64,000 nucleotides of DNA from Nocardiopsis sp. ATB16-24 (GCF_030271535.1 NZ_JASCXJ010000001.1:310001-374000), one strand, 5' to 3'. Shown: positions 1 through 9,297, numbered from the stretch's first letter. Notes: a model not told the origin generated them from the letters alone. Program-made: numbers and translations.

Positions 1-166
1 CGCACACGTCGCCGAGGCCGAGGAGGCGCTGGCCAGGCTCAAGGAGACCGCCGTCTCCGGTGGGAACGTCTTCGCCGCCCTCATGGAGGCGACGCGCGTT
101 TGCAGCCTCCAGCAGATCACCGAGGCGTTCTTCGAGGTCGGCGGCCAGTACCGCCGTAATGTGTAG
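1..166 (+). CDS. C-terminus of a B12-dependent methylmalonyl-CoA mutase family protein (5' end outside window)
   Basis: The reading frame is open from base 2 to a TAG at 164-166 and gives 54 residues ending in the motif VCSLQQITEAFFEVGGQY followed by RRNV. This tail, with a preceding GGNVF, is characteristic of the large catalytic chain of methylmalonyl-CoA, isobutyryl-CoA or ethylmalonyl-CoA mutases, which rearrange acyl-CoA thioesters using adenosylcobalamin. The B12-binding domain lies outside the window, so the exact substrate cannot be assigned. The next gene starts 6 bases after the stop and encodes a cobalamin-receptor-like protein, which fits a B12-linked operon. Confidence 0.8.
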   Translation, partial: AHVAEAEEALARLKETAVSGGNVFAALMEATRVCSLQQITEAFFEVGGQYRRNV

Positions 167-172
167 GACCAC

Positions 173-934
173 ATGTCCCACGACGACCTGGGCACCGCCT
201 TCACCGCTCGCGCGCCCGCGCGCCGCGTGGTGTCGTTGGTGCCCTCCATCACCGAGAGCCTCGCCGATGTCCGGGCCGAAGCGCTGGTGGGGGTCACCGA
301 CTGGTGCACCAGACCGGTGGATCTGGCGTGCGCCAGGATCAGGGGGACCAAGAACCCCGACCTCCAAGGCATCGAGCGGCTCAGGCCCGACCTCGTCATC
401 GCCAACAAGGAGGAGAACCGCAGGATCGACGTGGAGCGGCTGCGCGCCCGGGGCGTCCCCGTCTGGGTCACGGACATCGAGAGCGTTCCCGACGCGATCC
501 GCTCCCTGGAACGTCTCTTCGATCACGCCCTGCGCTGGCCGAGACCGGACTGGCTCGGTCGGGCACGGGAACTGTGGTGTGGGGATCGGCTTCCGCCCGT
601 GACCCGCCGCGTGGTGGTGCCGATCTGGCGCGACCCGTGGATGGTGGTGGGGTCCCGCACCTTCACCGGCGACCTGCTCCGCCGGCGCGGTTGGGAGAAC
701 GTGTGGGCCTTGGAGACGCACAACCCCGAACAGAAGCGTTACCCGCACAGCACAGCGGAGGCGATCGACTCCGCGGGTGCCGACGTGGTCCTGCTGCCCG
801 ACGAACCGTACGTCTTCACGCCGGAGGACGGACCCTCGTCCTTCGTGCGCACCCCGACCGAACTGGTCAGCGGTCGGTTGCTGACGTGGTACGGGCCTTC
901 GCTCGTACCCGCGTGGTCGAGTCTGGAGAGGTGA
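173..934 (+). CDS. Helical-backbone metal receptor / BtuF-like cobalamin-binding protein
   Basis: This 253-residue protein opens with RRVVSLVPSITESLADV followed by LVGVTDWC, the usual N-terminal strand-helix signature of BtuF/FepB-type periplasmic binding proteins, and then has GTKNPD and the LRPDLVIANKEEN strand. No signal peptide or lipobox is visible, so it is likely cytoplasmic, as is common for the actinobacterial subgroup. It follows the B12-dependent mutase gene by 6 bases, with AGGA just upstream of the ATG, so the two are probably cotranscribed. I infer a role in binding or handling cobalamin for the mutase. A vestigial siderophore or metal receptor is the alternative. No permease or ATPase partner is adjacent. 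Confidence 0.75.
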   Translation: MSHDDLGTAFTARAPARRVVSLVPSITESLADVRAEALVGVTDWCTRPVDLACARIRGTKNPDLQGIERLRPDLVIANKEENRRIDVERLRARGVPVWVTDIESVPDAIRSLERLFDHALRWPRPDWLGRARELWCGDRLPPVTRRVVVPIWRDPWMVVGSRTFTGDLLRRRGWENVWALETHNPEQKRYPHSTAEAIDSAGADVVLLPDEPYVFTPEDGPSSFVRTPTELVSGRLLTWYGPSLVPAWSSLER

Positions 935-978
935 CCGACGCGCTCTTCGACGGCCGGCGGTGGACGACCGCCGACCTC

Positions 979-1008
979 CCGGCCGAGGTCCCCGGCGACC
1001 TCGGCCGG
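979..1008 (+). terminator. Strong hairpin after the B12 gene pair
   Basis: CCGGCCGAGGTC and GACCTCGGCCGG form a perfect 12-bp stem around a 6-base loop. It sits 45 bases after the stop of the BtuF-like gene and between convergent genes. There is no T-run, which is common for high-GC actinobacterial terminators. Confidence 0.6.
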
Positions 1009-1160
1009 CAGGTCGGTCACGCGTTCCCCACGGGAGACGGGGCCGACCCCGTCTCCACACAGGGGCGTGTCGGGCCGAGGGACACGCGGAGGAGGTGCCC
1101 GGGGACCGTCCGCCCACGGATTCACCGGCACGTCATCGACGGCGTGAGCGCTTCGAGGTC

Positions 1161-1682
1161 TCAGCGGTCGCGGGGAAGCGGGCCGACGTCGGAATGCCCG
1201 CCCGGTAGGACGCCCGCGTGCTCCTGGCCGGGCCCGGGACCGGAACGTGCGGCGAGGGCGTCGGAGACGACACCGGTGGTGAAACCGTAGACCGCCTTGT
1301 GCAGCAGGTCCACGACGAGTTCGGGACGCGGCCAGGTCTGCGGCGGAGCCCCCACCCCGGTGGCGTTCTCCAGAAGCTGGTCGTTGGTCAGCCTGACCAC
1401 GGTGAACATCGCCGAGGACCACGACCCCCGGAGTCCGGCGTGCGCCATGGCCGAACGCAGCACGCCGAGCACCGCGGCCTGGCCGAAGTGCATCGCCCAG
1501 TTCACCGGCAGGGGCTGCTTCCCCGGCCGCTCCGCCGCACCCGTCAGACGTTCCAGGACCCGAGCGGGAACATGGGAGTCGGGACGGCCCGTCATCTGCT
1601 GCTCGACCTTCTCCGCCAGTGTCATCACCGCCGCCCCGGCGGTCCCGGCTGCCAGCCCCTGCCACAGTACGCGTCCGATCAT
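1161..1682 (-). CDS. Small predicted membrane protein of unknown function
   Basis: The 173-residue protein starts MIGRVLWQGLAAGTAGAAVM, a glycine/alanine-rich hydrophobic segment, then has a conserved-looking region around residues 40-130 (NWAMHFGQAAVLGVLRS; YGFTTGVVSDAL). The pattern of a short N-terminal membrane helix plus further amphipathic segments resembles YagU/DUF1440-like membrane proteins, but I do not recognise it firmly. The longer reading frame upstream is Arg/Gly-rich noise, so the ATG at 1680-1682 is preferred. It is followed upstream on the same strand by another small membrane protein gene. Confidence 0.6.
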   Translation of the reverse strand: MIGRVLWQGLAAGTAGAAVMTLAEKVEQQMTGRPDSHVPARVLERLTGAAERPGKQPLPVNWAMHFGQAAVLGVLRSAMAHAGLRGSWSSAMFTVVRLTNDQLLENATGVGAPPQTWPRPELVVDLLHKAVYGFTTGVVSDALAARSGPGPGQEHAGVLPGGHSDVGPLPRDR

Positions 1683-1861
1683 GCCCCGACGCCTACCCCC
1701 GCGCGCCGGACCCAACCACCGGCGGGAACGCCTCGACAGAGCGCTCCTGGGCCCGGACCCGACGCCCGGACGCCACAATGGCGGCATACGGCCGACGACC
1801 CGGCGCGCACCCGGACTTCTTTCGGCGCTCCGTTCGACTCGTCGGCGAACGGCCTCCCGCC

Positions 1862-2233
1862 TCAGTGCCCGGCTCCGTCCATCGACGCTCGTCCACACCT
1901 GTACCACGCCACGAGCCGGCCGGCCTCCATCAGGGCGTCGAGCAGGTAGGTCGGAGCGATCCGCCCCTTGGGCACGTAGACCAGGTCGACGGCCAAAAGG
2001 ACCGCCGCCGTGCTCACTCCGGTGCGGGCGGCGTGGCGTACGCCCTCCGGGGTGCGGGAGGCACGGAGCTGTGAGAGGCCGCTGGTCACCAGCAGACCGG
2101 CGACGGTGTACTGGAGCCATTCATCGGCTTTGGGGCCGAAGACGACTTCGAAACTGCGCCGGTGGAACAGCGGCCAGGCGCCACCCAGCACGTTGAAGAC
2201 GCCGTGCGCCCGAGCCAGTCCTCGCGGATCCAT
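1862..2233 (-). CDS. Small four-helix-type membrane protein
   Basis: The 123-residue protein begins MDPRGLARAHGVFNVLGGAW and contains alternating hydrophobic segments (YTVAGLLVTSGLSQL, GVSTAAVLLAVDLVYV) and a C-terminal YLLDALMEAGRLVAWY. Two ATG codons are adjacent (2236 and 2233); GGAGG lies 2 bases from the first and 5 from the second, so the second is chosen. It resembles short actinobacterial DUF4267/DoxX-like integral membrane proteins of unknown role. It is divergent from the DedA gene and could share the 2240-2520 intergenic region with it. Confidence 0.6.
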   Translation of the reverse strand: MDPRGLARAHGVFNVLGGAWPLFHRRSFEVVFGPKADEWLQYTVAGLLVTSGLSQLRASRTPEGVRHAARTGVSTAAVLLAVDLVYVPKGRIAPTYLLDALMEAGRLVAWYRCGRASMDGAGH

Positions 2234-2527
2234 CATGTCCTCCCGTCCGACCGCACCACCGCGGACGGCGGAAAGCCCGCGACGGCGGGTTTCTGCGCGT
2301 CTCCGCAGGCCGGTGCCGTCCTTTCGACGCACAAGGCCCCGCACACCAGATGTACTGACCGCCCACACCCGGCCGGAAACCTCACCACGTCCTTCCGTGA
2401 TGGCAGGACGTGGACGGCCTCCACCTGGGAAGATCTCCTGAAGCGGCCGGGTGGCGGACTCCCCCTTTCCCGCACCGGCGTCGTCCTTCCCTGCCCAGGG
2501 ACCGCCAACGAGAAGAGGGGGACCCCG

Positions 2528-3226
2528 ATGCCGACGAGACCATGGACGATGTCGAGCCCGGATGCACCGCCGGGGGAAGAGCCCCTTCCCGAGTACGAGG
2601 GGTTCCTGGGGTGGGTCCTGGACCTCATGGTCACCTTGGGCGAGCCCGGTGTGGGCGTGGCCCTGCTCATCGAGACCTTCTTCCCCCCGATGCCCAGCGA
2701 GGCCGTTCTGCCCGGTGCGGGCTTCCTCGCCTACACCGGGCAGATGAACGTCTGGCTCGCCATCGTGTGGGCCACCGTCGGCGGTCTCGTCGGCGCCTGG
2801 GGCCTCTACGCGCTCGGCGCCCTCCTGGGCCGGGAGCGCACCATGTGGCTTCTTCGCAGGACCCCGCTCCTGGAGGCCGAGGACTTCCACAGGTCCGAGC
2901 GGTTCTTCGAGCGTTTCGGAGGCTTGGCCGTCCTGTTGGGCCGTTGCGTGCCCCTGGTCCGCAGTCTCATCTCGATCCCGGCCGGCATCGCGCGGATGTC
3001 ACTGGTGAGGTTCTCCCTCTACACCGTCATCGGGTCGGCCGTGTGGAACGGCGTCTGGATCGGCCTGGGCTACGCCTTCGGGCCGGCCATCGAACCCGCC
3101 CTGGTCCACTGGAGCGACCTGATCGGCAACATCGTGCTGGCGGTCATCGGCCTGCTGGTGGTGTGGTTCGTGGTGGTCCGGGTGAGGAGTCTCAGGGCAC
3201 GCGCCCAGGGCAGGCCGACCGCCTGA
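2528..3226 (+). CDS. DedA family integral membrane protein
   Basis: The 232-residue protein carries the DedA/SNARE-associated pattern: an N-terminal re-entrant segment with ETFFPPMPSEAVLPGAGFLA, then GLVGAWGLYALGALLG, FFERFGGLAVLLGRCVPLVR and the IPAGIARM motif before two C-terminal helices. Members are proposed to be lipid (undecaprenyl phosphate or phospholipid) scramblases/transporters needed for envelope homeostasis. A GA-rich ribosome site (GAGAAGAGGGGGA) precedes the ATG by about five bases. The frame is open far upstream, but that part lacks hydrophobic structure and is rejected as coding. A 44-codon ORF and an ABC exporter operon follow on the same strand after about 200 bases. Confidence 0.85.
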   Translation: MPTRPWTMSSPDAPPGEEPLPEYEGFLGWVLDLMVTLGEPGVGVALLIETFFPPMPSEAVLPGAGFLAYTGQMNVWLAIVWATVGGLVGAWGLYALGALLGRERTMWLLRRTPLLEAEDFHRSERFFERFGGLAVLLGRCVPLVRSLISIPAGIARMSLVRFSLYTVIGSAVWNGVWIGLGYAFGPAIEPALVHWSDLIGNIVLAVIGLLVVWFVVVRVRSLRARAQGRPTA

Positions 3227-3428
3227 CGCCGGGCGGAGGCGGTCGGACCGGTGTCGGGGCGCCGGGTCCGGTCCGCCCTTCGAGGATCGACGCGGTGAGC
3301 GATCGAGGTCGTCACGGTGCCGCCGAAGAAGGCCGGTGCGGTCGCACCGCCGGCGTCCGATCCCGTTTCCTTCACGTCGGCCGAGTCGGAGACATGTACC
3401 CGCCTGAGCGCGACCAGAGGAGAACCGT

Positions 3429-3563
3429 ATGGACCGCGCCCGTGCCGTCGACGGTCGAATCCTTGTCGGTAAGGTGTGCACGGCTCGAGCAGAAACCGCT
3501 ACCGCACCACGCACATCGTGCCGAACAAGGCGAGCGGGTCCTCCGTCCGTCGCCGACGAGTGA
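3429..3563 (+). CDS. Possible 44-codon leader ORF upstream of ABC exporter
   Basis: An ATG at 3429 is preceded by GAGGAGAACCGT, a stronger ribosome site than that of the exporter gene itself, and opens a 44-codon frame ending TGA at 3561-3563, only 10 bases before the exporter GTG. The peptide starts MDRARAVDGRILVGKV and is Arg/Ala/Thr-rich with no recognisable domain. Its position suggests a translated leader or translational coupling device. It could equally be a chance ORF with a good ribosome site. The rest of the 3227-3573 gap shows no other gene. Confidence 0.35.
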   Translation: MDRARAVDGRILVGKVCTARAETATAPRTSCRTRRAGPPSVADE

Positions 3564-3573
3564 AGGCAGACAA

Positions 3574-5289
3574 GTGGGCCACACCTTCGATCCCCCCGCC
3601 CCGAAGAACATACGAACCCCCTTCCGTTTTCTTCTGTGGCTGGTCGCCAGCCAGAAAGGAAGGATCGCGACCGGGGCGTCTTTGGGGATCCTCTGGATGC
3701 TCGGCCTCTCCGTTCCTCCCTATCTGCTGTCGCGGGCGATCGACGACGGCCTGGCCGGGAACGACGACACCGCCCTGCTCGCCTGGGCCGCCGTCCTCCT
3801 CCTGGTCGGCGTGCTCAACGCGGCACTGGCGATCGCCCGGCACCGCACCATGACCAAGGTCCGGATGGACGCCTCCTTCCGGACCGTCCGGGCGACGGTC
3901 AGGCAGGCGGTCCGGTTGGGTGACACGCTCCCCCGTCGTGTGTCCGGTGGCGAGGTCGCCGCGATCGGGATGAGCGATGTTCGGGTCATCGCCCAGTCGC
4001 TCACGGTCACCGGCCCGGGTGTGGGGGCCGTGGTGGCCTACGTGGTCATCGCCGCCCTCCTTCTGGCGATCTCACCGTTGCTCGCGGTCGTCGTCCTCGC
4101 CGGGGTCCCCGCCCTGGTCCTGGTCGTCGGTCCTCTCCTCCATCGGCTGCTCGGCGTCACCACCGGATACCGCGAACGGCAGGGTGCGCTCACCGCACGC
4201 CTGGTCGACGTGGTGAGCGGTCTTCACGTCCTCAACGGCCTCGAGGGCAAGGGCGTGTTCGCGTCCCGTTACCACGAGGAGTCCGAAGAGCTGCGGGACA
4301 AGGGTTATCAGGTCGGTGCGGTGACCAGTTGGGTGAGCGCCTTGGCTCTGGGCCTGCCCGCCTTCTTCCTCGCCGTCGTCACCTGGCTGGCGGCCAGGTC
4401 GGCCGCCGCCGGCGCGATCACCGTCGGAGACCTCGTCGCCGTGTACGGGTACGCGGCCGTCCTGGTGGTGCCCGTGTCCGGTTTCATCGAAGGCGGATCC
4501 GACATCGCCCGAGCGTTGGTGGCGGCCAAGCGGGTGACACGCTTCCTCTCCCTCGAACCCCACCACTCCGACCCGGTGACGCCCCTGCCCGCCCCGCCGC
4601 CGGGGTCGGCACTGCACGACCCCGGGTCGGGACTCCTCGTCCGCCCCGGGGTGCTGACCGCCCTCGCCGGAGCACGGCCTTCGGACACCGCCCGGATCAT
4701 CGACCGACTGGGACGTTTCGAGGATTCCGACGTCACCTGGGGGGACCTCCGCTTGGACGCCGTCGCGCTCGGCCACGTCCGTGAACGGATCCTGGTGGCC
4801 GACAACGACGCCGACCTCTTCTCCGGCAGTGTGCGTGACGCGGTCGCCGGGCGCCACGACCCCGACGACGAGGTCGTACACGCGGCGCTCCACGCGGCCT
4901 CCGCCACCGACATCGTGGAGGCCATGCCGGATGGTCTGGACTCCGCCCTGGCCGCCAAGGGACGCAACCTGTCCGGCGGCCAACTCCAGCGCCTGCGCAT
5001 GGCCCGCGCCCTGTACGCCTCCCCGGAGATCCTGCTCCTGGTCGAACCCACCTCCGCCGTCGACGCCCACACCGAGGCGACCATGGCCTCGCGCCTCCGG
5101 GCCCACAGGCGGGGACGCACGACGGTCGCCGCGACCACCTCGCCACTGGTCCTGGCCCAGGCGGACGTCGTGGTCCACCTCGTCGAGGGCCGGGTCTCGG
5201 CGGTCGGCGCCCACCGGGAGCTGCTGCGCACCGAAGCGGGCTACCGTGCGCTGATCTCACGCGACGCCGACCGGGAGGTCGTGCGATGA
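3574..5289 (+). CDS. ABC exporter half-transporter, subunit A (degenerate Walker motifs)
   Basis: This is a 571-residue fusion of a six-helix exporter membrane domain (about residues 1-330) and a nucleotide-binding domain. The P-loop position reads TALAGARPSDTARI, with no GKS/T. The Walker B acidic pair is LLLV-E (Val490, Glu491) rather than D-E. The signature motif LSGGQ (about 466-470) is intact. The preferred GTG at 3574 follows AAGGCAG and begins the region that aligns with exporters; upstream frame is noise. The stop overlaps the ATG of the next gene (ATGA), and that gene has the complementary set of intact motifs, so the two form a heterodimer. Substrate is unknown: drugs, peptides and lipids are all possible for this family. 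Confidence 0.9.
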   Translation: MGHTFDPPAPKNIRTPFRFLLWLVASQKGRIATGASLGILWMLGLSVPPYLLSRAIDDGLAGNDDTALLAWAAVLLLVGVLNAALAIARHRTMTKVRMDASFRTVRATVRQAVRLGDTLPRRVSGGEVAAIGMSDVRVIAQSLTVTGPGVGAVVAYVVIAALLLAISPLLAVVVLAGVPALVLVVGPLLHRLLGVTTGYRERQGALTARLVDVVSGLHVLNGLEGKGVFASRYHEESEELRDKGYQVGAVTSWVSALALGLPAFFLAVVTWLAARSAAAGAITVGDLVAVYGYAAVLVVPVSGFIEGGSDIARALVAAKRVTRFLSLEPHHSDPVTPLPAPPPGSALHDPGSGLLVRPGVLTALAGARPSDTARIIDRLGRFEDSDVTWGDLRLDAVALGHVRERILVADNDADLFSGSVRDAVAGRHDPDDEVVHAALHAASATDIVEAMPDGLDSALAAKGRNLSGGQLQRLRMARALYASPEILLLVEPTSAVDAHTEATMASRLRAHRRGRTTVAATTSPLVLAQADVVVHLVEGRVSAVGAHRELLRTEAGYRALISRDADREVVR

Positions 5290-7031
5290 CCGTGTCCCTT
5301 CCCGTGGCGGACCGGGCACAGGTACGCCGTGCCGCTCTGGAGGAGATCCTCGCGGACCGATGGACGTTCGTCCTGATGGTCGTCCTGAACGCGCTGGCCG
5401 CGCTCACGGGCCTGGCCGTGCCCTGGCTGGTCGGAAGCATCGTGGACACCGTCCAGCGCTCACCAGGCCTTGAGGCCGTGGCGAGCGTGGACCGTCTGGC
5501 CCTGGCCATCGTCGGGTTCACCCTCGTACAGATCCTGTTGTCCCGCTACGCCCTCTATGTCGGGCACCGCTTCGGTGAGCGCACCGCGGCGCGCATCCGT
5601 CAACGCTTCCTCGACCGGTCTCTGGCCCTGCCCGCCTCGACGGTGGAGCGGGCCGCCACCGGCGACCTGGTCACGCGGGGCACGGCCGATGTCACCAGAG
5701 TCGCCGAGGCTCTGCGCAACGCGTTCCCCGAGGTGTTCGTCGCCTCCACCCAGGCCCTCTTCCTCATCGGCGCGGTGTTCTTCCTCGACCCCTTGCTCGG
5801 GCTCCTGGGCATGGGGTCGATGGTCACCGCCGTGTTCGCGTTGCGCTGGTATCTGCGCCGGGCCCGCGAGGCCTACCTGGCCGAGGGCGCCGCCAACTCC
5901 TCCTTGGCCGAGACCCTGACGAGCACGGCGTCCGGGGCGCGGACCATCGAGGCACTGGGGTTGCAGAGCCGCCGCGTCGACGAGACGGAGAAGGCGATCC
6001 AGACGAGCCGACGGGCACGCCTGCGCACGCTCCGGCTGCGCACCGTACTGTTCCCGAGCCTGGACGTCTCCCTGGCCCTCCCCCTCGTCGGAGTGCTGGT
6101 GGCCGGTGGTCTGATGTACCAGAACGGTCTGGTGACCCTGGGGACCGTCGTGGCCGCGACCCTGTACCTGCGTCGGCTCAGCGTCCCGTTGGACACGATC
6201 CTGCTCTGGGTCGAGGAACTCCAGGCCAGTGGTGCCTCGTACGCGCGTGTGGAGGGCATCGCGGCCGTTCCGCCCGCCCCACCGTCCACATCCGACGTAC
6301 CCGTCGACGACCGCATCGAGATCTCCGGCGCCCGTTACGCCTACGAGGGCCGAAAGGACGTGCTGAGAGGCATCGACCTGGACCTGCGGCCGGGTGAGCG
6401 GATCGCCGTCGTGGGGGCCTCGGGAGCCGGCAAGTCCACCCTCGGCAGGCTCCTGGCCGGGCTCGACCGACCGCGTTCGGGAAGAGTCGACGTCGGCGGC
6501 GTCCCCATCGCCGACCTGCCCGCGGAACGCCTGCGCCGCCAGGTCGTCCTCGTCACCCAGGAACACCATGTCTTTCGCGACACCCTGCGGAACAACCTCC
6601 TCATCGCGAACCCGTCTGCGGAGAACGCACGACTGCGCGAGGCGCTCGCGACTGTCGGGGCCGACTGGGTGGGGGAGCTCCCCGAGGGCCTGGACACCCG
6701 CCTCGGCGTCGACGCCCACACGCTGGACGGAGCCCGGACACAGCAGGTCGCCCTGGCCCGTGTGATCCTGGCCGACCCGCACACCCTCGTCCTCGACGAG
6801 GCCACGGCCCTGTTGGACCCGACCACCGCGCGCGACACGGAACGCGCCCTGGCCGCGGTCCTTCGGGGGCGCACGGTGATCGCGATCGCGCACAGGCTCC
6901 AGACCGCGCATGACGCCGACCGGATCGCGGTGATGGATTCGGGCAGGATCACCGAGATCGGCACGCACGACGAACTCGTCGCGTCCGGTGGCGCGTACGC
7001 GTCGCTGTGGCGTTCCTGGCACGGGGGTTGA
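5286..7031 (+). CDS. ABC exporter half-transporter, subunit B (intact Walker motifs)
   Basis: This 581-residue partner has an N-terminal membrane domain (about 1-330) and a nucleotide-binding domain with a canonical P-loop GASGAGKST (377-385), Walker B LVLDEA (Asp504, Glu505) and a switch histidine in IAIAHRL. The signature position reads LDGAR (480-484) instead of LSGGQ. In the heterodimer its Walker A/B would pair with subunit A's intact signature to make one competent ATP site, while subunit A's broken Walker motifs pair with this broken signature to make one degenerate site. It overlaps subunit A by four bases and is surely cotranslated with it. Confidence 0.92.
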   Translation: MTVSLPVADRAQVRRAALEEILADRWTFVLMVVLNALAALTGLAVPWLVGSIVDTVQRSPGLEAVASVDRLALAIVGFTLVQILLSRYALYVGHRFGERTAARIRQRFLDRSLALPASTVERAATGDLVTRGTADVTRVAEALRNAFPEVFVASTQALFLIGAVFFLDPLLGLLGMGSMVTAVFALRWYLRRAREAYLAEGAANSSLAETLTSTASGARTIEALGLQSRRVDETEKAIQTSRRARLRTLRLRTVLFPSLDVSLALPLVGVLVAGGLMYQNGLVTLGTVVAATLYLRRLSVPLDTILLWVEELQASGASYARVEGIAAVPPAPPSTSDVPVDDRIEISGARYAYEGRKDVLRGIDLDLRPGERIAVVGASGAGKSTLGRLLAGLDRPRSGRVDVGGVPIADLPAERLRRQVVLVTQEHHVFRDTLRNNLLIANPSAENARLREALATVGADWVGELPEGLDTRLGVDAHTLDGARTQQVALARVILADPHTLVLDEATALLDPTTARDTERALAAVLRGRTVIAIAHRLQTAHDADRIAVMDSGRITEIGTHDELVASGGAYASLWRSWHGG

Positions 7032-7254
7032 CCCGGGGCCGCCCCGGCCGGGAAGCGGTCGGCCGGTGGTGGCGATGCGGGCGACGGCGTCCGGTCGGCC
7101 GGGCCGCTCCTCGGTCCGCCGACGGCACGGAACGCACAGGGCACCGAGAGTGACACGCCGAAGGAGGCCCCACGGGAATCCGGATGACAGGTCGCGACGG
7201 GCAGGATAGAACGGCACGAACGTCCTGGCACCGATGAACGAGGAGCACGATCCC

Positions 7255-9222
7255 TTGACGGACAATCCGTTCCTGTCCCCCAGTGAACTGCCCTACGAAC
7301 TCCCCGACTTCGCGGCGATCCGCGAGGAGCACTTCCTGCCCGCCTTCGACAAGGGCGTGGCCGAGCACCTCGCCGAGGTGGAGGCGATCGCCGCCGATCC
7401 GGAACCGCCGACCTTCGACAACACGATCGCGGCGCTGGAGCGCTCGGGCCGACTCCTCCAACGAGTGCAGACCGTCCTTCACACCCTGGCCGGTTCCGAC
7501 GCCACCGAAGGCATCCAGGAGATCGAGCAGCTGCTCGCTCCCCGCTCCTCACAGCACTTCGACGCCGTCCTGCTCAACCGGGATCTGTGGGCCCGTATCC
7601 GTCGAGTCTCCACCGACGATCCGCAGGAGGCCTGGCTGTTGGAGCGCTACCGCCTCGACTTCATCAAGGCCGGTGCCGAGCTGGGAGAGGAGGAACAGGC
7701 CCGGCTACGGGAGCTGAACACCGAACTCGCCGAGCTCTCCACCGAGTTCGGGCGCAACGTCCTGCGGGCCACCAGCGAGTCCGCCCTCGTCACCGACGAC
7801 GTGACCGACCTCGACGGGCTGGACCAGGCCCAGATCGACGCGATCGAGGAGGACGGAAAGTACGTCCTTCCCCTGATGAACACCACGGTGCACCCAGCGC
7901 TGGCCCGGCTCACCGACCGCGACACCCGCAGGCGACTGTACGAGCTGAGCACCGAGCGCGCCCCCGAGAACCTCGACATCGCCGTGCGCATGGCGACCCT
8001 GCGCGCCGAGCGGGCCGAGCTGCTCGGCTACCCCGACCACGCGGCCTACAGCGTCGCCGACCAGACGGCCAAGACCGTCGACGCCGTGGAGGAGATGCTC
8101 GCCCGGCTGGTGGGCCCGGTCCGACGCAACGTCGACAAGGAGGCCGAGGCGCTGGCGGAGCAGGCCGGTCACGACATCGAGCCGTGGGACTGGCCCTTCT
8201 ACGCCGAGCAGGTCCGCAGGACCCGCTTCGACTTCGACGAGAACGCCCTGCGTCCCTACTTCGAGCTCGGCCGGGTGATCGAGGACGGGGTCTTCCACGC
8301 GGCGTCCCTGTTGTACGGGATCACCTTCACCGAGCGCCCCGACCTGCGGGGCTACCACCCGGACGTGCGGACCTGGGAGGTGTTCGATCGTGACGGCTCC
8401 CCGCTCGGCCTGTTCCTGCTGGACCCCTACGCCCGGCCGACCAAGCAGGGCGGCGCGTGGATGCACAACCTCGTGGACCAGTCCTTCCTGCTGGACCGAC
8501 GGCCGGTGGTGGTGAACAACCTGAACATCACCAAGCCGGTCTCGGGTCCCACCCTGCTGACCTTCGACGAGGTCGAGACCGCCTTCCACGAGTTCGGCCA
8601 CGCCCTGCACGGCCTGCTGTCGGCGGTACGGTTCCCCCGGGTGGAGGGGACCAGCGTTCCCCGCGACTTCGTCGAGTACCCCTCGCAGGTCAACGAGATG
8701 TGGGCGTTGTGGCCGGAGGTGCTGTCCAGCTACGCCAAGCACCACGAGACCGGCGATCCGGTGCCCGCCGAACTCGTGGAGCGGCTGACCGCCGCCCGCA
8801 GGTTCAACCAGGGCTTCGAGACCTTCGAGTACCTCGCCGCCGCCCTCCTGGACTGGGCCTGGCACCGTCTGGCTCCGGGTGAGACGGTGGAGGATCCCGC
8901 CTCCTTCGAGACCAGGGCGCTGGAGGCGGTGGGGGCCCTGCACCCGCTGGTCCTGCCCCGTTACCGGAGCACGTACTTCCTGCACGTGTTCAACAGCGGC
9001 TACAGCGCGGGCTACTACTCCTACGTCTGGAGCCAGGTCCTGGACGCGGAGAGCGTCGAGTGGTTCAAGGGCAACGGCGGTCTCACTCGTGAGGGCGGGG
9101 ACCGCTTCCGGGAGAAGGTGCTCTCCGTGGGCGGCAGCGTGGACCCGATGAGGGCGGTCACCGACTTCCTCGGCCACAAGCCCGACATGGGACCGTTGCT
9201 GGCGCGCAAGGGTCTGATCTAA
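7255..9222 (+). CDS. M3 family zinc oligopeptidase (Dcp/OpdA-like)
   Basis: The 655-residue protein contains the thimet-oligopeptidase zinc motif HEFGH (His445, Glu446, His449) followed by ALHGLLS, plus the family C-terminal region YRSTYFLHVFNSGYSAGYY. It should be a cytoplasmic metallopeptidase that trims short peptides. I place the start at the TTG at 7255 because AGGAG lies nine bases upstream and homologues begin with a TDNPFL/SENPFF-type sequence. An ATG at 7234 in frame would add seven residues but lacks a ribosome site. No signal peptide is present. It stands alone between the ABC exporter and the ferric-reductase-like gene. Confidence 0.92.
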   Translation: MTDNPFLSPSELPYELPDFAAIREEHFLPAFDKGVAEHLAEVEAIAADPEPPTFDNTIAALERSGRLLQRVQTVLHTLAGSDATEGIQEIEQLLAPRSSQHFDAVLLNRDLWARIRRVSTDDPQEAWLLERYRLDFIKAGAELGEEEQARLRELNTELAELSTEFGRNVLRATSESALVTDDVTDLDGLDQAQIDAIEEDGKYVLPLMNTTVHPALARLTDRDTRRRLYELSTERAPENLDIAVRMATLRAERAELLGYPDHAAYSVADQTAKTVDAVEEMLARLVGPVRRNVDKEAEALAEQAGHDIEPWDWPFYAEQVRRTRFDFDENALRPYFELGRVIEDGVFHAASLLYGITFTERPDLRGYHPDVRTWEVFDRDGSPLGLFLLDPYARPTKQGGAWMHNLVDQSFLLDRRPVVVNNLNITKPVSGPTLLTFDEVETAFHEFGHALHGLLSAVRFPRVEGTSVPRDFVEYPSQVNEMWALWPEVLSSYAKHHETGDPVPAELVERLTAARRFNQGFETFEYLAAALLDWAWHRLAPGETVEDPASFETRALEAVGALHPLVLPRYRSTYFLHVFNSGYSAGYYSYVWSQVLDAESVEWFKGNGGLTREGGDRFREKVLSVGGSVDPMRAVTDFLGHKPDMGPLLARKGLI

Positions 9223-9297
9223 GGGGCTTCGGGGGGTGTCCGGGGGCACACCACAGGTGCTCTGATGGAGGTCCCGCCTCACGACAGGGATCCTCTC

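Noticed and set aside
2410..3573. Very long upstream extension of the ABC exporter frame (would give 959 residues)
   Set aside because: The extension runs through the DedA gene in another frame, is Arg/Gly/Pro-rich and lacks exporter features; GTG 3574 begins the real domain.
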